This document shows positions 7,856 to 17,086 of a stretch of DNA of 49,111 nt, piece after piece (position 1 is the stretch's first letter; each line of letters begins with the position of its first letter). The translations under genes and the position numbers were made by a program. A model generated the notes under the pieces. It saw nothing but the letters and a program-made list of their open reading frames with translations, did not search any database and was not told the DNA's origin. Source of the DNA: Ruminococcus sp. (GTDB lineage: Bacteria; Bacillota; Clostridia; Lachnospirales; Lachnospiraceae); contig JARHYE010000079.1 in NCBI GenBank assembly GCA_029258605.1, forward strand, positions 1 to 49,111, written 5' to 3'.

Positions 7856-9829
7856 ATGTTTTATAAAGTTGAATATCAAAAAAGAGCACACCAGGAAATA
7901 GAGAAGATCTTCCGGGTGTTATTTCCCGAACAAGGCATGGCAGTCCGAGAAGAGCAGATCCGTTTATGCCATGAAATGCTGGATACTCTGCTGGAAGAAC
8001 AGATTGCCTTGTGTGATGCAGGGGTGGGGATTGGAAAGACGTATGCCTATCTGGTAGCCTGCGTACTATTGCGGAAGTATTCCATGTTGACAGGAAGAAG
8101 GAATTCGTTGGAACAGCGTCCGGTGGTCGTGTCCACTTCCAGCATTGCATTGCAGAAAGCCATATTAACAGAATATATTCCATTTTTATCTAGGGTGCTG
8201 CTGGAACAAGGTATGATCCAGTCTCCGCTACGGGCAGTGGTACGGAAAGGGAAGGAACATTTTGTCTGTGACAACAGGCTGGAACAACGAATCGAGGCGA
8301 TCCGTCATAAACAGAAGAACGCCGCCCAAAAAGAAGCACTACTGTCTTTGCGGAAACATTACGATATGGATACCGTAAAGGATTTGAGTGGGTTTGACAG
8401 AAGGCTGGTGTGTGTGCCGAAGTTCTGCCCAAGAGAATGTCCGGGCAGACAGATATGCCGCTATCAGAGGTATCTGGAAGAATCTAAGAAACAGGATGTG
8501 TTTCTTCAAATCTGTAATCACAACTATTTACTGGCAGATGCGTATCACAGAGCAGAAGGGTATAAGCCTTTATTGTCGGATTATCGGACATTGATTGTAG
8601 ACGAAGCTCATAAGTTACCGGAAGCAGCAAGGCAGATGTTTGGGAAAACTTTGTGTATGGATGATATACGGGAAATAGCATATTATCTGGAACGGGAGAA
8701 TCAGAAAGAAGAGGCGAGAATCCTTCGGACAGTGATGGGGGATGCATTGCGTGTTGTTGGAGCAGAACAGCGGATTGGAAAAGAAATCCGGGAAACATTT
8801 CAGAATACAACAAATAGCGTGGTTTTCCTGTGGGAAGGTGTAGAAATGCTGGAATTTCTTTTAGAAAAATTAGAGCGAAGTGTTCCGAGGTGGATACGGA
8901 ACCGGCTGGAAGAGGCAAAGGATGTGCTGGAGTGTTTTTGCAGCGGCGATGAGAAATATGTCCGTTATCTGCGTTTGGATACAGAGCAGATTCCCATTTT
9001 GTGTGCGGCCAGCCGGGAAATCCCAGGATTACTTCGGAAGATGTTATGGGATCAGGAAGAAGGCGTGTCAGCTATCTTAACCAGCGGAACACTAAAGGCA
9101 GGAACAGGATTTTTGCGCACCCGGCAGACCACCGGGCTGGAAGAAAGGACAGGAGTGCAGGAATATGTGGCAGAGTCCCCCTTTTCCTATGAGAAGAACT
9201 GTCTGTTATACTTGCCAAAGACACTGGAACATTGCAGGAGAGGAAGCCGGGAAGAGGCAGTGATGGTGGCAAACCATATCCATTCCCTAATCTGTTCCAC
9301 TTACGGTCATACGCTGGTGCTGTTTACTTCTTACACATTGATGGGAAGTGTGTACCAGATTTTAAGAGACAGCCTGCCGTTTCCTATGGTGGAAGTATGG
9401 AGGCATTCGCAGGAAGAGATCCTGCGGTTTAAGACCATGGGGAATGCAGTGCTGTTTGCAGCCGGCTCCTGCTGGGAAGGAGTGGACTTTCCAGGGGATA
9501 TGGTATCTTCGCTGATTATCGTGAAACTGCCTTTTGCAGTACCAGATCCTATCAGCGAAGCAGAGAAGGAAACGTATGATTCTTTGGAATCCTATATCCA
9601 GTCCATCATTGTGCCGGATATGCAGAAGAGATTGCGCCAAGGGTTTGGAAGAGCCATCCGGACAGAAACCGATACCTGCGTAGTGTCTATCTTAGATATT
9701 CGGGCAGTGAAAGGCGGAAAGTATCATGAAGATGTGATGTGTGCCCTTCCACCCTGTCAGATGGCAGAAGAATTGGGAGAGGTGCGGAATTTTATACGCA
9801 GCCGGAAAGGCGTGGAGTATTATCTGTAA
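7856..9829 (+). CDS. DinG/XPD-family ATP-dependent DNA helicase with Fe-S cysteines
   Basis: This 657-residue superfamily-2 helicase of the DinG/Rad3 type should unwind DNA 5'-3'. Walker A is DAGVGIGKTYAYL (about residue 55-67) and the DEAH box is IVDEAHKL (about 247). Motif VI is RQGFGRAIRTETDT near the C-terminus. Four cysteines between Walker A and the DEAH box (one in HFVCDNR and three spaced CPKFCPRECPG) are placed like the [4Fe-4S] ligands of XPD/DinG. There is no N-terminal exonuclease domain. The ribosome site is weak (AAAGAAG). The gene is visibly more G/C-rich than the recombinases after it, so it may come from another source. Its neighbours suggest a mobile-element role rather than general repair. 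Confidence 0.85.
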   Translation: MFYKVEYQKRAHQEIEKIFRVLFPEQGMAVREEQIRLCHEMLDTLLEEQIALCDAGVGIGKTYAYLVACVLLRKYSMLTGRRNSLEQRPVVVSTSSIALQKAILTEYIPFLSRVLLEQGMIQSPLRAVVRKGKEHFVCDNRLEQRIEAIRHKQKNAAQKEALLSLRKHYDMDTVKDLSGFDRRLVCVPKFCPRECPGRQICRYQRYLEESKKQDVFLQICNHNYLLADAYHRAEGYKPLLSDYRTLIVDEAHKLPEAARQMFGKTLCMDDIREIAYYLERENQKEEARILRTVMGDALRVVGAEQRIGKEIRETFQNTTNSVVFLWEGVEMLEFLLEKLERSVPRWIRNRLEEAKDVLECFCSGDEKYVRYLRLDTEQIPILCAASREIPGLLRKMLWDQEEGVSAILTSGTLKAGTGFLRTRQTTGLEERTGVQEYVAESPFSYEKNCLLYLPKTLEHCRRGSREEAVMVANHIHSLICSTYGHTLVLFTSYTLMGSVYQILRDSLPFPMVEVWRHSQEEILRFKTMGNAVLFAAGSCWEGVDFPGDMVSSLIIVKLPFAVPDPISEAEKETYDSLESYIQSIIVPDMQKRLRQGFGRAIRTETDTCVVSILDIRAVKGGKYHEDVMCALPPCQMAEELGEVRNFIRSRKGVEYYL

Positions 9830-10009
9830 CAGAAAAATCCTCTTTCCAGCCTTGTTGCTTGTGCTTCGTTTTCGGACACTTTCACAGGAAAAGTTTAGTA
9901 CAGTTTTAGAACCCTTTTGCGAGGGATTGTTGTTATTGATGAATAGATATTTGAACATGAAGTGGGTATAATGTGTATAGCGTTAGAGATTTGGAAGGGA
10001 GGTGCTGAG

Positions 10010-11128
10010 ATGGCGAAATATATGATGGATATGCAGATTGATAAAAAGGAAGAATTTTATTTTATCCGAGAAAAAGAGAGTCATGATATTGTATATTTAC
10101 CTTCCAAGTATTTAATGCATAAGAAACGGTCAAAGTTATCACCGAATACCATACGAAGGAGTGCTTTTATATTATCCTATTATTTAAACTTTATGGATGA
10201 ATTGGACTTGCATTTGGATGACATCTATCAGATGAACTACATGGATCAGCATGAACATTTTACAGATTTTCTGATCTGGTTAAAAGCAGGAGAGCATAGC
10301 CGGGAAGATTATTCAAAACTTCCAAACAATGAAACCTGTAATGCATATTTAAAAGAGGTATTCCGATTCTATACTTTTATGGAACAGGAAAACAAGCAGT
10401 CAGAAAGTCTGAAGGTACTTTCAGATGCACAGATGATCGTGCGAAATTCGATAGGTCTCAGAAGGGTGCTGAACCGAAAGAGCTTTCGGGGATATTTAAA
10501 AGAAACAGGACATCAAGGAAAAACCATTGAGCAGGACAAGATTGTAGGCTTGTTGCAGGAATGTGCAAACAGCCGCGATCAGGTTCTGCTTTTATTATTA
10601 GCAGAAACAGGCTTTCGGATAGGGGAACTCTTAGGTGTCCGATATGCAGAAGATATAGATTATGAGAAACATATACTCTATGTCAACTTCCGAGAAGATA
10701 ATGAGAATAGGGCAAGGGCAAAAAATGCAGAATTCCGAAGGGCGAAAATCAGTGATGCAACCTTTGATATTTTAATGTTCTATATAGAAGATTATAAAGA
10801 ATTGATCTTAGGACAGGAATATCTGTTTATCAATGTCTCAGGTGATTATGTCGGACAACCCTTTAAGGGAAGCGGAGTATATGCAATGCTGCGTAGACTG
10901 GAAAGAAAAACAGGAATTAAAGCATCGCCCCATATGCTTCGGCATTATTTTGCAAATGCAAGACGAAAAGATGGATGGAAATTAGAAATGATCAGCCAGG
11001 CACTCGGACATCGGAATATCGAAACGACCATGAAATACCTAAATATAACAGAGGATGAACTAATAGAAGTCAGTGATGCATTTTACAATAAGCATCAGGC
11101 CATGTATGGCGTTCAGAATTTGTTATAA
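10010..11128 (+). CDS. Tyrosine recombinase 1 (TnpA-like)
   Basis: A 372-residue site-specific recombinase with an N-terminal SAM-like core-binding domain (about 40-150) and a C-terminal catalytic domain. Arm residues are visible: Arg in TGFRIGELLG, His-x-x-Arg in HMLRHYF, His in QALGHRNIETT and the nucleophile Tyr in TTMKYLNI. Its length fits Tn554 TnpA. ATG 10010 is chosen because GGGAGGTG (9997-10004) is well placed; the longer frame from 9962 contains this ribosome site. A TATAAT at 9967-9972 could be the -10 of its promoter, though no good -35 is seen. The second recombinase follows after 18 bases. Confidence 0.9.
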   Translation: MAKYMMDMQIDKKEEFYFIREKESHDIVYLPSKYLMHKKRSKLSPNTIRRSAFILSYYLNFMDELDLHLDDIYQMNYMDQHEHFTDFLIWLKAGEHSREDYSKLPNNETCNAYLKEVFRFYTFMEQENKQSESLKVLSDAQMIVRNSIGLRRVLNRKSFRGYLKETGHQGKTIEQDKIVGLLQECANSRDQVLLLLLAETGFRIGELLGVRYAEDIDYEKHILYVNFREDNENRARAKNAEFRRAKISDATFDILMFYIEDYKELILGQEYLFINVSGDYVGQPFKGSGVYAMLRRLERKTGIKASPHMLRHYFANARRKDGWKLEMISQALGHRNIETTMKYLNITEDELIEVSDAFYNKHQAMYGVQNLL

Positions 11129-11146
11129 AAAAGAGGAGGCGATCAC

Positions 11147-13123
11147 GTGTCTGCAATTCGATTGCTGCAAGCGGAACAACAGGAAGAGATACAACATCTT
11201 CACAGACAGCTTATGTCAGGCGGGATATTGCAGAGGAAACTATGGGAAGAAGCAGAGAAATTCCTTATACAAAGAGAAATTTATGATGTGGTTTTAGCAG
11301 AAGAACAAGATTTGCGAGCATACAAAAAAAGTTTGTCGGATAGCGGGAATTATACGAAAAGGCAGGTCAAAGAGCAGTCATCCGCATTGCGGAAGATCCA
11401 ACAGTATTGGATAGAAACAGAATATGGAGAGCTTCTCTCAGAAATCCGGGAATGCCAAGTGTCAGATGGAGCATTAAAGGGAAACATCAGACGGTTTCTA
11501 ATCCGGCAGGGAATACATCATATCAAAGAGATTGATTATACAGTACGGAGCCGGTATGAAGCAGAACTGCAAAAGATGTGGGACGAAGCGAATGTGATGA
11601 AATATTTAAAGGTATTCGACCATATCAAGCAGTACAGTGTCCAAAAAGAAATAGAAAGTCTGCCGGGAAGAATCGAACACCGAAGAAAATATCAAGCACA
11701 GATTGTATTCCTGCCATACTTACCAGATTTGGAATTGGTTAAGGATTTTGAATATGTCCGAGATAAACAGGAACTGGTGTGGGATTTTTCAAGAAAAGCA
11801 TCTGAAAAATTAAAAAGGCAGATTTTCCTACTGTTAAATCATATCCTGGACAATTTGTATCGAGACAATCCAAAAGAGAGAAGAGTTCGTTATTTACTGC
11901 CATTGCACTGGTTATATGATTTTTGTGTGGAGGAAGAGATTGATGATCTGGAAGGATTGGAATTAGAACAAATCCAGCGATTTGAGAAAATTGTGGAACA
12001 GAAGGTAGTCAATGTGAAAAACTCTATGCAGATCATTGATAACAGCCGGAAAATCTTGTTTTTAGAAGCGCCGGAAATACATTGGCATGCCAATGTATGG
12101 TATATGGAACGCTTTCATCTGGCAGAAGATCGGCTTAACCCAAGTAATCCAGTCCAGCGATTGGGTTTCATAGAAGTTACTAACAAAAGGAATCGGGAAT
12201 TGTTACAGGAATATGCGAAATATCATGTCGGAATTGGTGGACTGACGATAGCAAATATCCGAGGACAACTATATGAGGTAAAAAGACTTTTGGAATATTT
12301 TAAGGAAGAAGAATCCATCTGTCAGGTAGCCGAAAGTCAATTGGATAACTATTTTAGGGAACTAGAGGAAAAGGATACCAAAGATGACACATTCAATAAA
12401 AGAGTTGTGAACTATTTGAAATTTTATCAGTTTTTGAAGACTCATGGATATATGGCTGAAATCCCTTTTAAACCGGAATATTATCTGAAAAAGACATATC
12501 CGGAGCATCATGACAGAACGGTAGAGGAAAGAGTTTATATGGAAATCCTGCATAAACTGTATGCATTCCCACTAGTATCAAGATTAATATTTTTGCATTT
12601 ATGGTGTACTGGCTTAAGAATCAGTGAAGTGTGTACATTAAAAGGGGATGCTTATTACTGGGATGGAGAAGATGCATGGCTGAAAGTCTATCAGATTAAG
12701 ATGAAGGCAGATAAAATGATACCCATACCGCTTGTGTTGTATAGAATCATGCGCAGATATATAGAGATGGAACATATTCGTCCGAAAGATTATATCTTTA
12801 AAGGGAAGGATGGTGGAGCATACAGGGGGACAACATTCCGACAAGAGTTTCAGCAATACTGTGATAAGAATGAAATTGCAGATGGCAGTTATATTTTCAA
12901 AACCCATGACTATAGACATACGTTGGCAACCCAATTTTATGATGACGATGTTTCTATACAGACAATCCGGGATTATTTGGGACACTTTTCCGAAGAGATG
13001 ACAAAACAGTATGTGGACTTCATGCCAAGAAGAATTGAAAAAGCAAGTGATACTTACTTTAAGAAATCGGAAAATGATTTGGCTTCTACCATTAAAGTTA
13101 AGAAACGTGGTGATAGAAAATGA
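11147..13123 (+). CDS. Tyrosine recombinase 2 (TnpB-like, long N-terminus)
   Basis: It encodes 658 residues, close to the length of Tn554 TnpB, with a long N-terminal DNA-binding part and a C-terminal tyrosine-recombinase domain (about 470-640). Catalytic signatures are Arg in TGLRISEVCTLK, His-x-x-Arg in THDYRHTLAT, and His plus Tyr in YLGHFSEEMTKQYVDF. The start is GTG 11147, seven bases after GAGGAGG. The stop overlaps the ATG of the third recombinase (ATGA, 13120-13123), which suggests translational coupling and a fixed ratio between the two proteins. Confidence 0.9.
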   Translation: MSAIRLLQAEQQEEIQHLHRQLMSGGILQRKLWEEAEKFLIQREIYDVVLAEEQDLRAYKKSLSDSGNYTKRQVKEQSSALRKIQQYWIETEYGELLSEIRECQVSDGALKGNIRRFLIRQGIHHIKEIDYTVRSRYEAELQKMWDEANVMKYLKVFDHIKQYSVQKEIESLPGRIEHRRKYQAQIVFLPYLPDLELVKDFEYVRDKQELVWDFSRKASEKLKRQIFLLLNHILDNLYRDNPKERRVRYLLPLHWLYDFCVEEEIDDLEGLELEQIQRFEKIVEQKVVNVKNSMQIIDNSRKILFLEAPEIHWHANVWYMERFHLAEDRLNPSNPVQRLGFIEVTNKRNRELLQEYAKYHVGIGGLTIANIRGQLYEVKRLLEYFKEEESICQVAESQLDNYFRELEEKDTKDDTFNKRVVNYLKFYQFLKTHGYMAEIPFKPEYYLKKTYPEHHDRTVEERVYMEILHKLYAFPLVSRLIFLHLWCTGLRISEVCTLKGDAYYWDGEDAWLKVYQIKMKADKMIPIPLVLYRIMRRYIEMEHIRPKDYIFKGKDGGAYRGTTFRQEFQQYCDKNEIADGSYIFKTHDYRHTLATQFYDDDVSIQTIRDYLGHFSEEMTKQYVDFMPRRIEKASDTYFKKSENDLASTIKVKKRGDRK

Positions 13124-14613
13124 AAAAAAGAATTTACATATATGAGATGGACTGTTATAAATCAGCATCTGAAGAGCAGCTCCAGAAAATGCGTATCAAA
13201 CCAGAACGGTATTTTAATCTGGAAGGATTGCCATCCGAAGAGATCGCTGGAAGGTTGGAAGAATTTATATGGGAAAGAGGAAAAACACTTGCTCCATCCA
13301 GCTTGGCCAGTGAATTGACTTATTATAATAATATCCGAGAGTTTCTGATTGATCGAAGGATACAAAGCCTGAAAACCAGGGAAGAGGAAAAAATCATTCG
13401 CATGTTAAAAGGCTGGATGCTGGAAAAAGGGTATGCTTTATTAAGTAAAAAATATCGGCCAGCATATGACAAGGTAGGAATTGAAACTCCTAACATTGTA
13501 AAGCATATGAAGAAATTCTTGAAATTTTTGGAAGAAGAGGATGACCGAGACGAGCAGGAAAAAGATATATGGACACTTAAAAATTTTGATTTTCCTATTC
13601 ATGGAAATCCGATTAAGAATGCGGAAACGCTTAATTTTACTGGAATTGTACAACCCGACATTCGGGAAGAAGTAAAAAAAGTGATTTTTATGCATTTGAA
13701 ATATGCCCCGTTAGGAACAATCCATAGTGAAATGATAGCAGTAAAGCGGTTTTCAAAATTTCTCAAACAGAAATATCCGGATATCAAATCGCTACAAGAT
13801 TTGGAACGGATGCATATAGAAGAATATCTAATATATCTGAAAACGGAAGCGCATGAACGGAAAAATTACAGGTCTGACTTATATGCACTGCGAAGAGTAA
13901 TAGAAGATGTTGGGAATTTATATGAACGACAGTACATGAGCGAATTATTTCTGAGTAATGACTTCCCAAGCACACCAAGACATGTATTTAAATTTTATTC
14001 AGATGCGGAAATCAAAAGACTGAACGAACACATTTTTAAAATGGATGAGCAGATATGCAGGGCATTGATTATCCACCAGTTGCTGGGGACGAGGATTTCA
14101 GACACGCTGACATTAAAAACGGATTGCTTAAGCATGCGGAGCAACCGATATTTTATAAGGATTGACCAGGTGAAGTCGGTTACTTATGAAAAGTCTATCA
14201 GCGAAGAAGTGGCACAACTGATTATGAAAGCAATTGATTATACAAAGGAACGGTATGGAGAAACAACTTATATTTTTGTAAAAAAAGATGATCCAACTAG
14301 GCCTTATCAATATGGCATGATTCAAAATCAGATTATGAAAATGATACGCCAAGAAGATATCCGGGATGATAATGGTGAATTTCTGAAGTTTGGAACTCAT
14401 ATCTTTAGACACTGCTATGGAAAGAAATTGACAGAAATGCATGTGGATGACTGGATGATAGCCAAGTTACTGGGGCATACTTCCATATATTCGGTACACC
14501 ATTATCGGAAAATCGGAAATAAACTGATGGCAGACGAAACGAGAGCTGCAAGAGAAAAAATGGACATGATCCTATTAGATATTATAGAAGGATGGGATGA
14601 TTATGAAATATGA
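13120..14613 (+). CDS. Tyrosine recombinase 3
   Basis: A 497-residue third recombinase. The catalytic residues are present: Arg in GTRISDTLTLKTD, His-x-x-Arg in THIFRHCYGKK, His in LLGHTSIYS and Tyr in SVHHYRKIG. The N-terminal part is long and helical, as in recombinase 2, so the two may be paralogs. Classic Tn554 has only two recombinases, so this gene makes the module a trio, as in other three-recombinase elements. Its C-terminus overlaps the next gene by 17 bases. Confidence 0.88.
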   Translation: MKKRIYIYEMDCYKSASEEQLQKMRIKPERYFNLEGLPSEEIAGRLEEFIWERGKTLAPSSLASELTYYNNIREFLIDRRIQSLKTREEEKIIRMLKGWMLEKGYALLSKKYRPAYDKVGIETPNIVKHMKKFLKFLEEEDDRDEQEKDIWTLKNFDFPIHGNPIKNAETLNFTGIVQPDIREEVKKVIFMHLKYAPLGTIHSEMIAVKRFSKFLKQKYPDIKSLQDLERMHIEEYLIYLKTEAHERKNYRSDLYALRRVIEDVGNLYERQYMSELFLSNDFPSTPRHVFKFYSDAEIKRLNEHIFKMDEQICRALIIHQLLGTRISDTLTLKTDCLSMRSNRYFIRIDQVKSVTYEKSISEEVAQLIMKAIDYTKERYGETTYIFVKKDDPTRPYQYGMIQNQIMKMIRQEDIRDDNGEFLKFGTHIFRHCYGKKLTEMHVDDWMIAKLLGHTSIYSVHHYRKIGNKLMADETRAAREKMDMILLDIIEGWDDYEI

Positions 14614-15025
14614 CAAGATGGTAGAGATTACACAAGCTGAGAGTCAAAGGAAGATGGAAATTGCGAGGAAGGCTATCGAAGATATGTTAAGCAATATGGA
14701 GCGTGTGACTGTTGTAGGATTGGTTCGCAAAACAGGTTTATCAAGAGGATTTTTTTATAAGAATCCACTGATTAGAGAAGAACTGGATAACGCAATAAGG
14801 AACCAAGGTGCTTGTTATAATCCGAGACAAGTGATTATCGATAAAGCTATGAACAATACGCTCATGATTTTAAAAAGTGAAATTCGAAAGGTAAAAGCAC
14901 AGAATGAAGAATTACAGCTAAAAAATCAAGAATTATTGGAACAAAATGAGTGTTTAATCAAAGAAGTAGAAAATTTAAAAAAGCAATTGGGAAGAAAAGA
15001 AATCGGATTATTAAAGAGACTGTAG
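14597..15025 (+). CDS. TnpC-like accessory protein, copy 1 (DUF6262-type)
   Basis: It encodes 142 residues. Residues 1-60 look like a helix-turn-helix (MERVTVVGLVRKTGLSRGFF). Residues 90-135 form a clear coiled coil rich in Glu/Leu/Asn (AQNEELQLKNQELLEQNECL). Proteins of this shape accompany Tn554-type recombinases, where TnpC influences the efficiency and orientation of insertion. ATG 14597 overlaps the end of recombinase 3; a second in-frame ATG at 14603 (MKYDKMVEI) matches the start of copy 2 and may be the true one. Confidence 0.78.
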   Translation: MIMKYDKMVEITQAESQRKMEIARKAIEDMLSNMERVTVVGLVRKTGLSRGFFYKNPLIREELDNAIRNQGACYNPRQVIIDKAMNNTLMILKSEIRKVKAQNEELQLKNQELLEQNECLIKEVENLKKQLGRKEIGLLKRL

Positions 15026-15052
15026 AGGTCATTGGAGAAAGGATGAAGCCCA

Positions 15053-15427
15053 ATGAAATATGATAAAATAGTAGCCATAAATAAAGAAAAGAGTAGGAAA
15101 AAAGCAAAAATGGCAATCACTCAAATTCAGAAGATGCTTGAAAACCAAGAGAGGATAACTGTGGAAGAACTTAGGAAACGTACTGGATTTGCAAAATCTT
15201 TCTTTTACAGGAATCAAGAAGTACGAAAAGTATTAGATAATGCCAGAAGTAAACAGCAAATGCCATGTAATAGCATGGAAATAATAAGAGCGATAGAGGC
15301 TGAAGATGAGATAATAAATTTGAAAATTCAGATTACAAAATTAAAGAGTTTAGAACAAAAGCTGCTGGAAGAAAATAAGAAACTTAAGCAGCAACTGAGA
15401 GAATTGAGTCAAATGGGTAATCAGTAA
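15053..15427 (+). CDS. TnpC-like accessory protein, copy 2
   Basis: The 124-residue product is clearly related to the preceding gene: MKYDKIVAINKEKSRKKAK against MKYDKMVEITQAESQRKME, then RTGFAKSFFYRN against KTGLSRGFFYKN. It again has an N-terminal HTH and a C-terminal coiled coil (LKSLEQKLLEENKKLKQQL). The two copies are adjacent and in the same direction, so they come from a tandem duplication that has since diverged strongly. They may form heterodimers through the coiled coils. GGAGAAAGG lies upstream of the ATG. Confidence 0.75.
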   Translation: MKYDKIVAINKEKSRKKAKMAITQIQKMLENQERITVEELRKRTGFAKSFFYRNQEVRKVLDNARSKQQMPCNSMEIIRAIEAEDEIINLKIQITKLKSLEQKLLEENKKLKQQLRELSQMGNQ

Positions 15428-15433
15428 TCAGAA

Positions 15434-15721
15434 ATGTACTATATAAAAATTAAAGAGGAAAATAATCAAGACAGTAGGCTACAATTTGAGTCTACTGCTT
15501 TTGTTGAATATAAAAAAGCTGAAAAAGTACGACAAATGCACAGAAGAAACAGTTTATACAGAGTGCGTATGAGGAAGAAAAGGCGTGTACTAAGAGGTAT
15601 CAGACAGGGGGCTAAATTTATAGTTGTATTGATCGCAATTGTTTTGATATTTAAAAATCAACTCATTTCTTTGGTAAATTCTATTTTTGAAAAGATTGTT
15701 AGTGAAAGTTCAGGCATATAA
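15434..15721 (+). pseudogene. Flp1-type pilin remnant fused to the end of the recombinase element
   Basis: The 95-codon frame has two different halves. Residues about 63-95 (IVVLIAIVLIFKNQ, then LISLVNSIFEKI and a Ser-rich end) look like the hydrophobic helix and tail of Flp1-like pilins in clostridial Tad loci. Residues 1-60 are basic and hydrophilic and lack the pilin leader, the Gly before the cleavage site and the conserved Glu. The simplest reading is that the Tn554-like element inserted into the pilin gene, with its end supplying the new upstream frame. The start has no good ribosome site. An intact but unusual single-span membrane protein is the alternative. It is followed directly by the DUF5702 gene. 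Confidence 0.55.
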
Positions 15722-15722
15722 G

Positions 15723-17078
15723 GTGAAAAAAGGAGAAGTGACGGCGTTTTTAAGCCTTGTATTTGTTTTAATCTTGGCGTTTGTCACATCCATACTGAAT
15801 AGTTCGGTGATACAAACGACAAAAAGCATAAAACGCCAAGATGTAGATCGAGCATTATTTTCACTATTCGGAGAATATGATCCGGTGCTTTTTGAACAGT
15901 ATGATATTTTTGCAGTAGACACTGGGAAGCCGGAAGATGAACAGCGACAACAGATTATAAGCCGGTTACATTATTATGGTTCAAGCGATATGAAGCATGA
16001 AATATCTGGAATACAGTTTTTGACCGATCAAATGGGAACAGCCTTTAAAGAACAGGCAATTCAATATATGGCTTATACATATGGCATTTCGTCGGTGACG
16101 GATTTAATCGGGATAACAAAAGAATGGAAAAAAGTGGAAATTGCAGGAAATGAAATTAAAAATAAAAACGCGGAATTTGATCAAGATCTTTCTGAAATAA
16201 CGTCAAAAGAAAATGGAAAAGAACAGTTTGAGTTTATACAGGAGATGCAAAAATTACCCTTACTATCGTCTGTACTTCCAAAAAATTTCGAATGTTCCAC
16301 AAAAATAGTTGAACAAGAAGGAACGTTGTCTTCTAGAAAGCAGAATACCGGAAAAGGAGAATTTTATATTCGTTCGGATAATTCAAGTTTACAGAACAAC
16401 TTATTATTTAGAGAGTATCTTTTGAAAAAATTTACAAATGGATTGTCACCGAAGGAGGAAACGGCAGCCAAACAATTGTCATATGAAGTGGAATATCTAC
16501 TTGGTGGAAAAAACAGTGATAAGGATAATCTTGAAATTGTATTGCGGGAAATTGCACTGATAAGGACAGGAGCTAATTACATATTTTTAATGAATGACCC
16601 ACAAAAGAAGGCAGAAGCAGAGGCTATGGCTACGGTCCTTGCAGTATTAATTTTTTTCCCAGAGGGAATCGAGTTGATTGCGCAGATTTTATTAATTGCA
16701 TGGGCGTTTGCAGAAAGTGTGCAAGATTTAAAAGAGTTAATGAATGGAAATAAGGTTCCTCTTATAAAGAAAGCGGAACAGTGGAATAGTTCTTTAGACT
16801 CAGTGATTCATAGGCAAACGTCACAAAATTTACCCCAATCTCAACAACAAAAGAGTGGATTGGAATATAAAGATTATCTAAGAATTTTACTATTTTTAAA
16901 GAACACAGACACATTAACGATGAAAGCATTGGATCGGATTGAAGGAAATTTAAGATGGAACCATGAAAAAACAGATTTGTGTCTGGATACTTATATGACA
17001 AAAATTCGATTAAAAAATCAGGTCATAATACACCCAGGAATTCATTATGAGTTTCCTGCATATTTTGGGTACAACTAA
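15723..17078 (+). CDS. DUF5702-type protein of the Tad pilus locus
   Basis: The N-terminus (KGEVTAFLSLVFVLILAFV) is a membrane anchor of the type found in DUF5702 and pseudopilin-like proteins. It is followed by the family-like stretch KSIKRQDVDRALFSLFGEYD and EQYDIFAVDTG. A second hydrophobic segment lies around residues 300-340 (LAVLIFFPEGIELIAQILL). It probably sits in the cytoplasmic membrane with its bulk outside, as part of the pilus or assembly envelope; its exact role is unknown. GTG 15723 directly follows the preceding stop. TTG 15687 and GTG 15705 are alternatives in the same frame, and none has a clear ribosome site. A 108-bp gap that includes an inverted repeat separates it from the TadE gene. 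Confidence 0.7.
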   Translation: MKKGEVTAFLSLVFVLILAFVTSILNSSVIQTTKSIKRQDVDRALFSLFGEYDPVLFEQYDIFAVDTGKPEDEQRQQIISRLHYYGSSDMKHEISGIQFLTDQMGTAFKEQAIQYMAYTYGISSVTDLIGITKEWKKVEIAGNEIKNKNAEFDQDLSEITSKENGKEQFEFIQEMQKLPLLSSVLPKNFECSTKIVEQEGTLSSRKQNTGKGEFYIRSDNSSLQNNLLFREYLLKKFTNGLSPKEETAAKQLSYEVEYLLGGKNSDKDNLEIVLREIALIRTGANYIFLMNDPQKKAEAEAMATVLAVLIFFPEGIELIAQILLIAWAFAESVQDLKELMNGNKVPLIKKAEQWNSSLDSVIHRQTSQNLPQSQQQKSGLEYKDYLRILLFLKNTDTLTMKALDRIEGNLRWNHEKTDLCLDTYMTKIRLKNQVIIHPGIHYEFPAYFGYN

Positions 17079-17086
17079 GTTCTACA

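Larger units (their letters stand above)
9830..15620 (+). mobile_element. Tn554-like recombinase module; ends not defined
   Basis: Five co-directional genes form one tightly packed unit: three tyrosine recombinases and two small TnpC-like proteins. Tn554 carries tnpA, tnpB (tyrosine recombinases) and tnpC in this order, so the family link is reasonable, with an added third recombinase and a doubled tnpC. The right boundary is placed near 15620 because the following reading frame turns into a pilin tail there. The left boundary is unknown and may lie further left, taking in the helicase module, or near 9830-9960. No terminal repeats are expected for Tn554-like elements, so the edges need comparison with an empty site. 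Confidence 0.6.

Noticed and set aside
12638-13168. 176-residue minus-strand frame opposite recombinase 2
   Set aside because: Shadow of a well-supported recombinase gene; no ribosome site or known domain.
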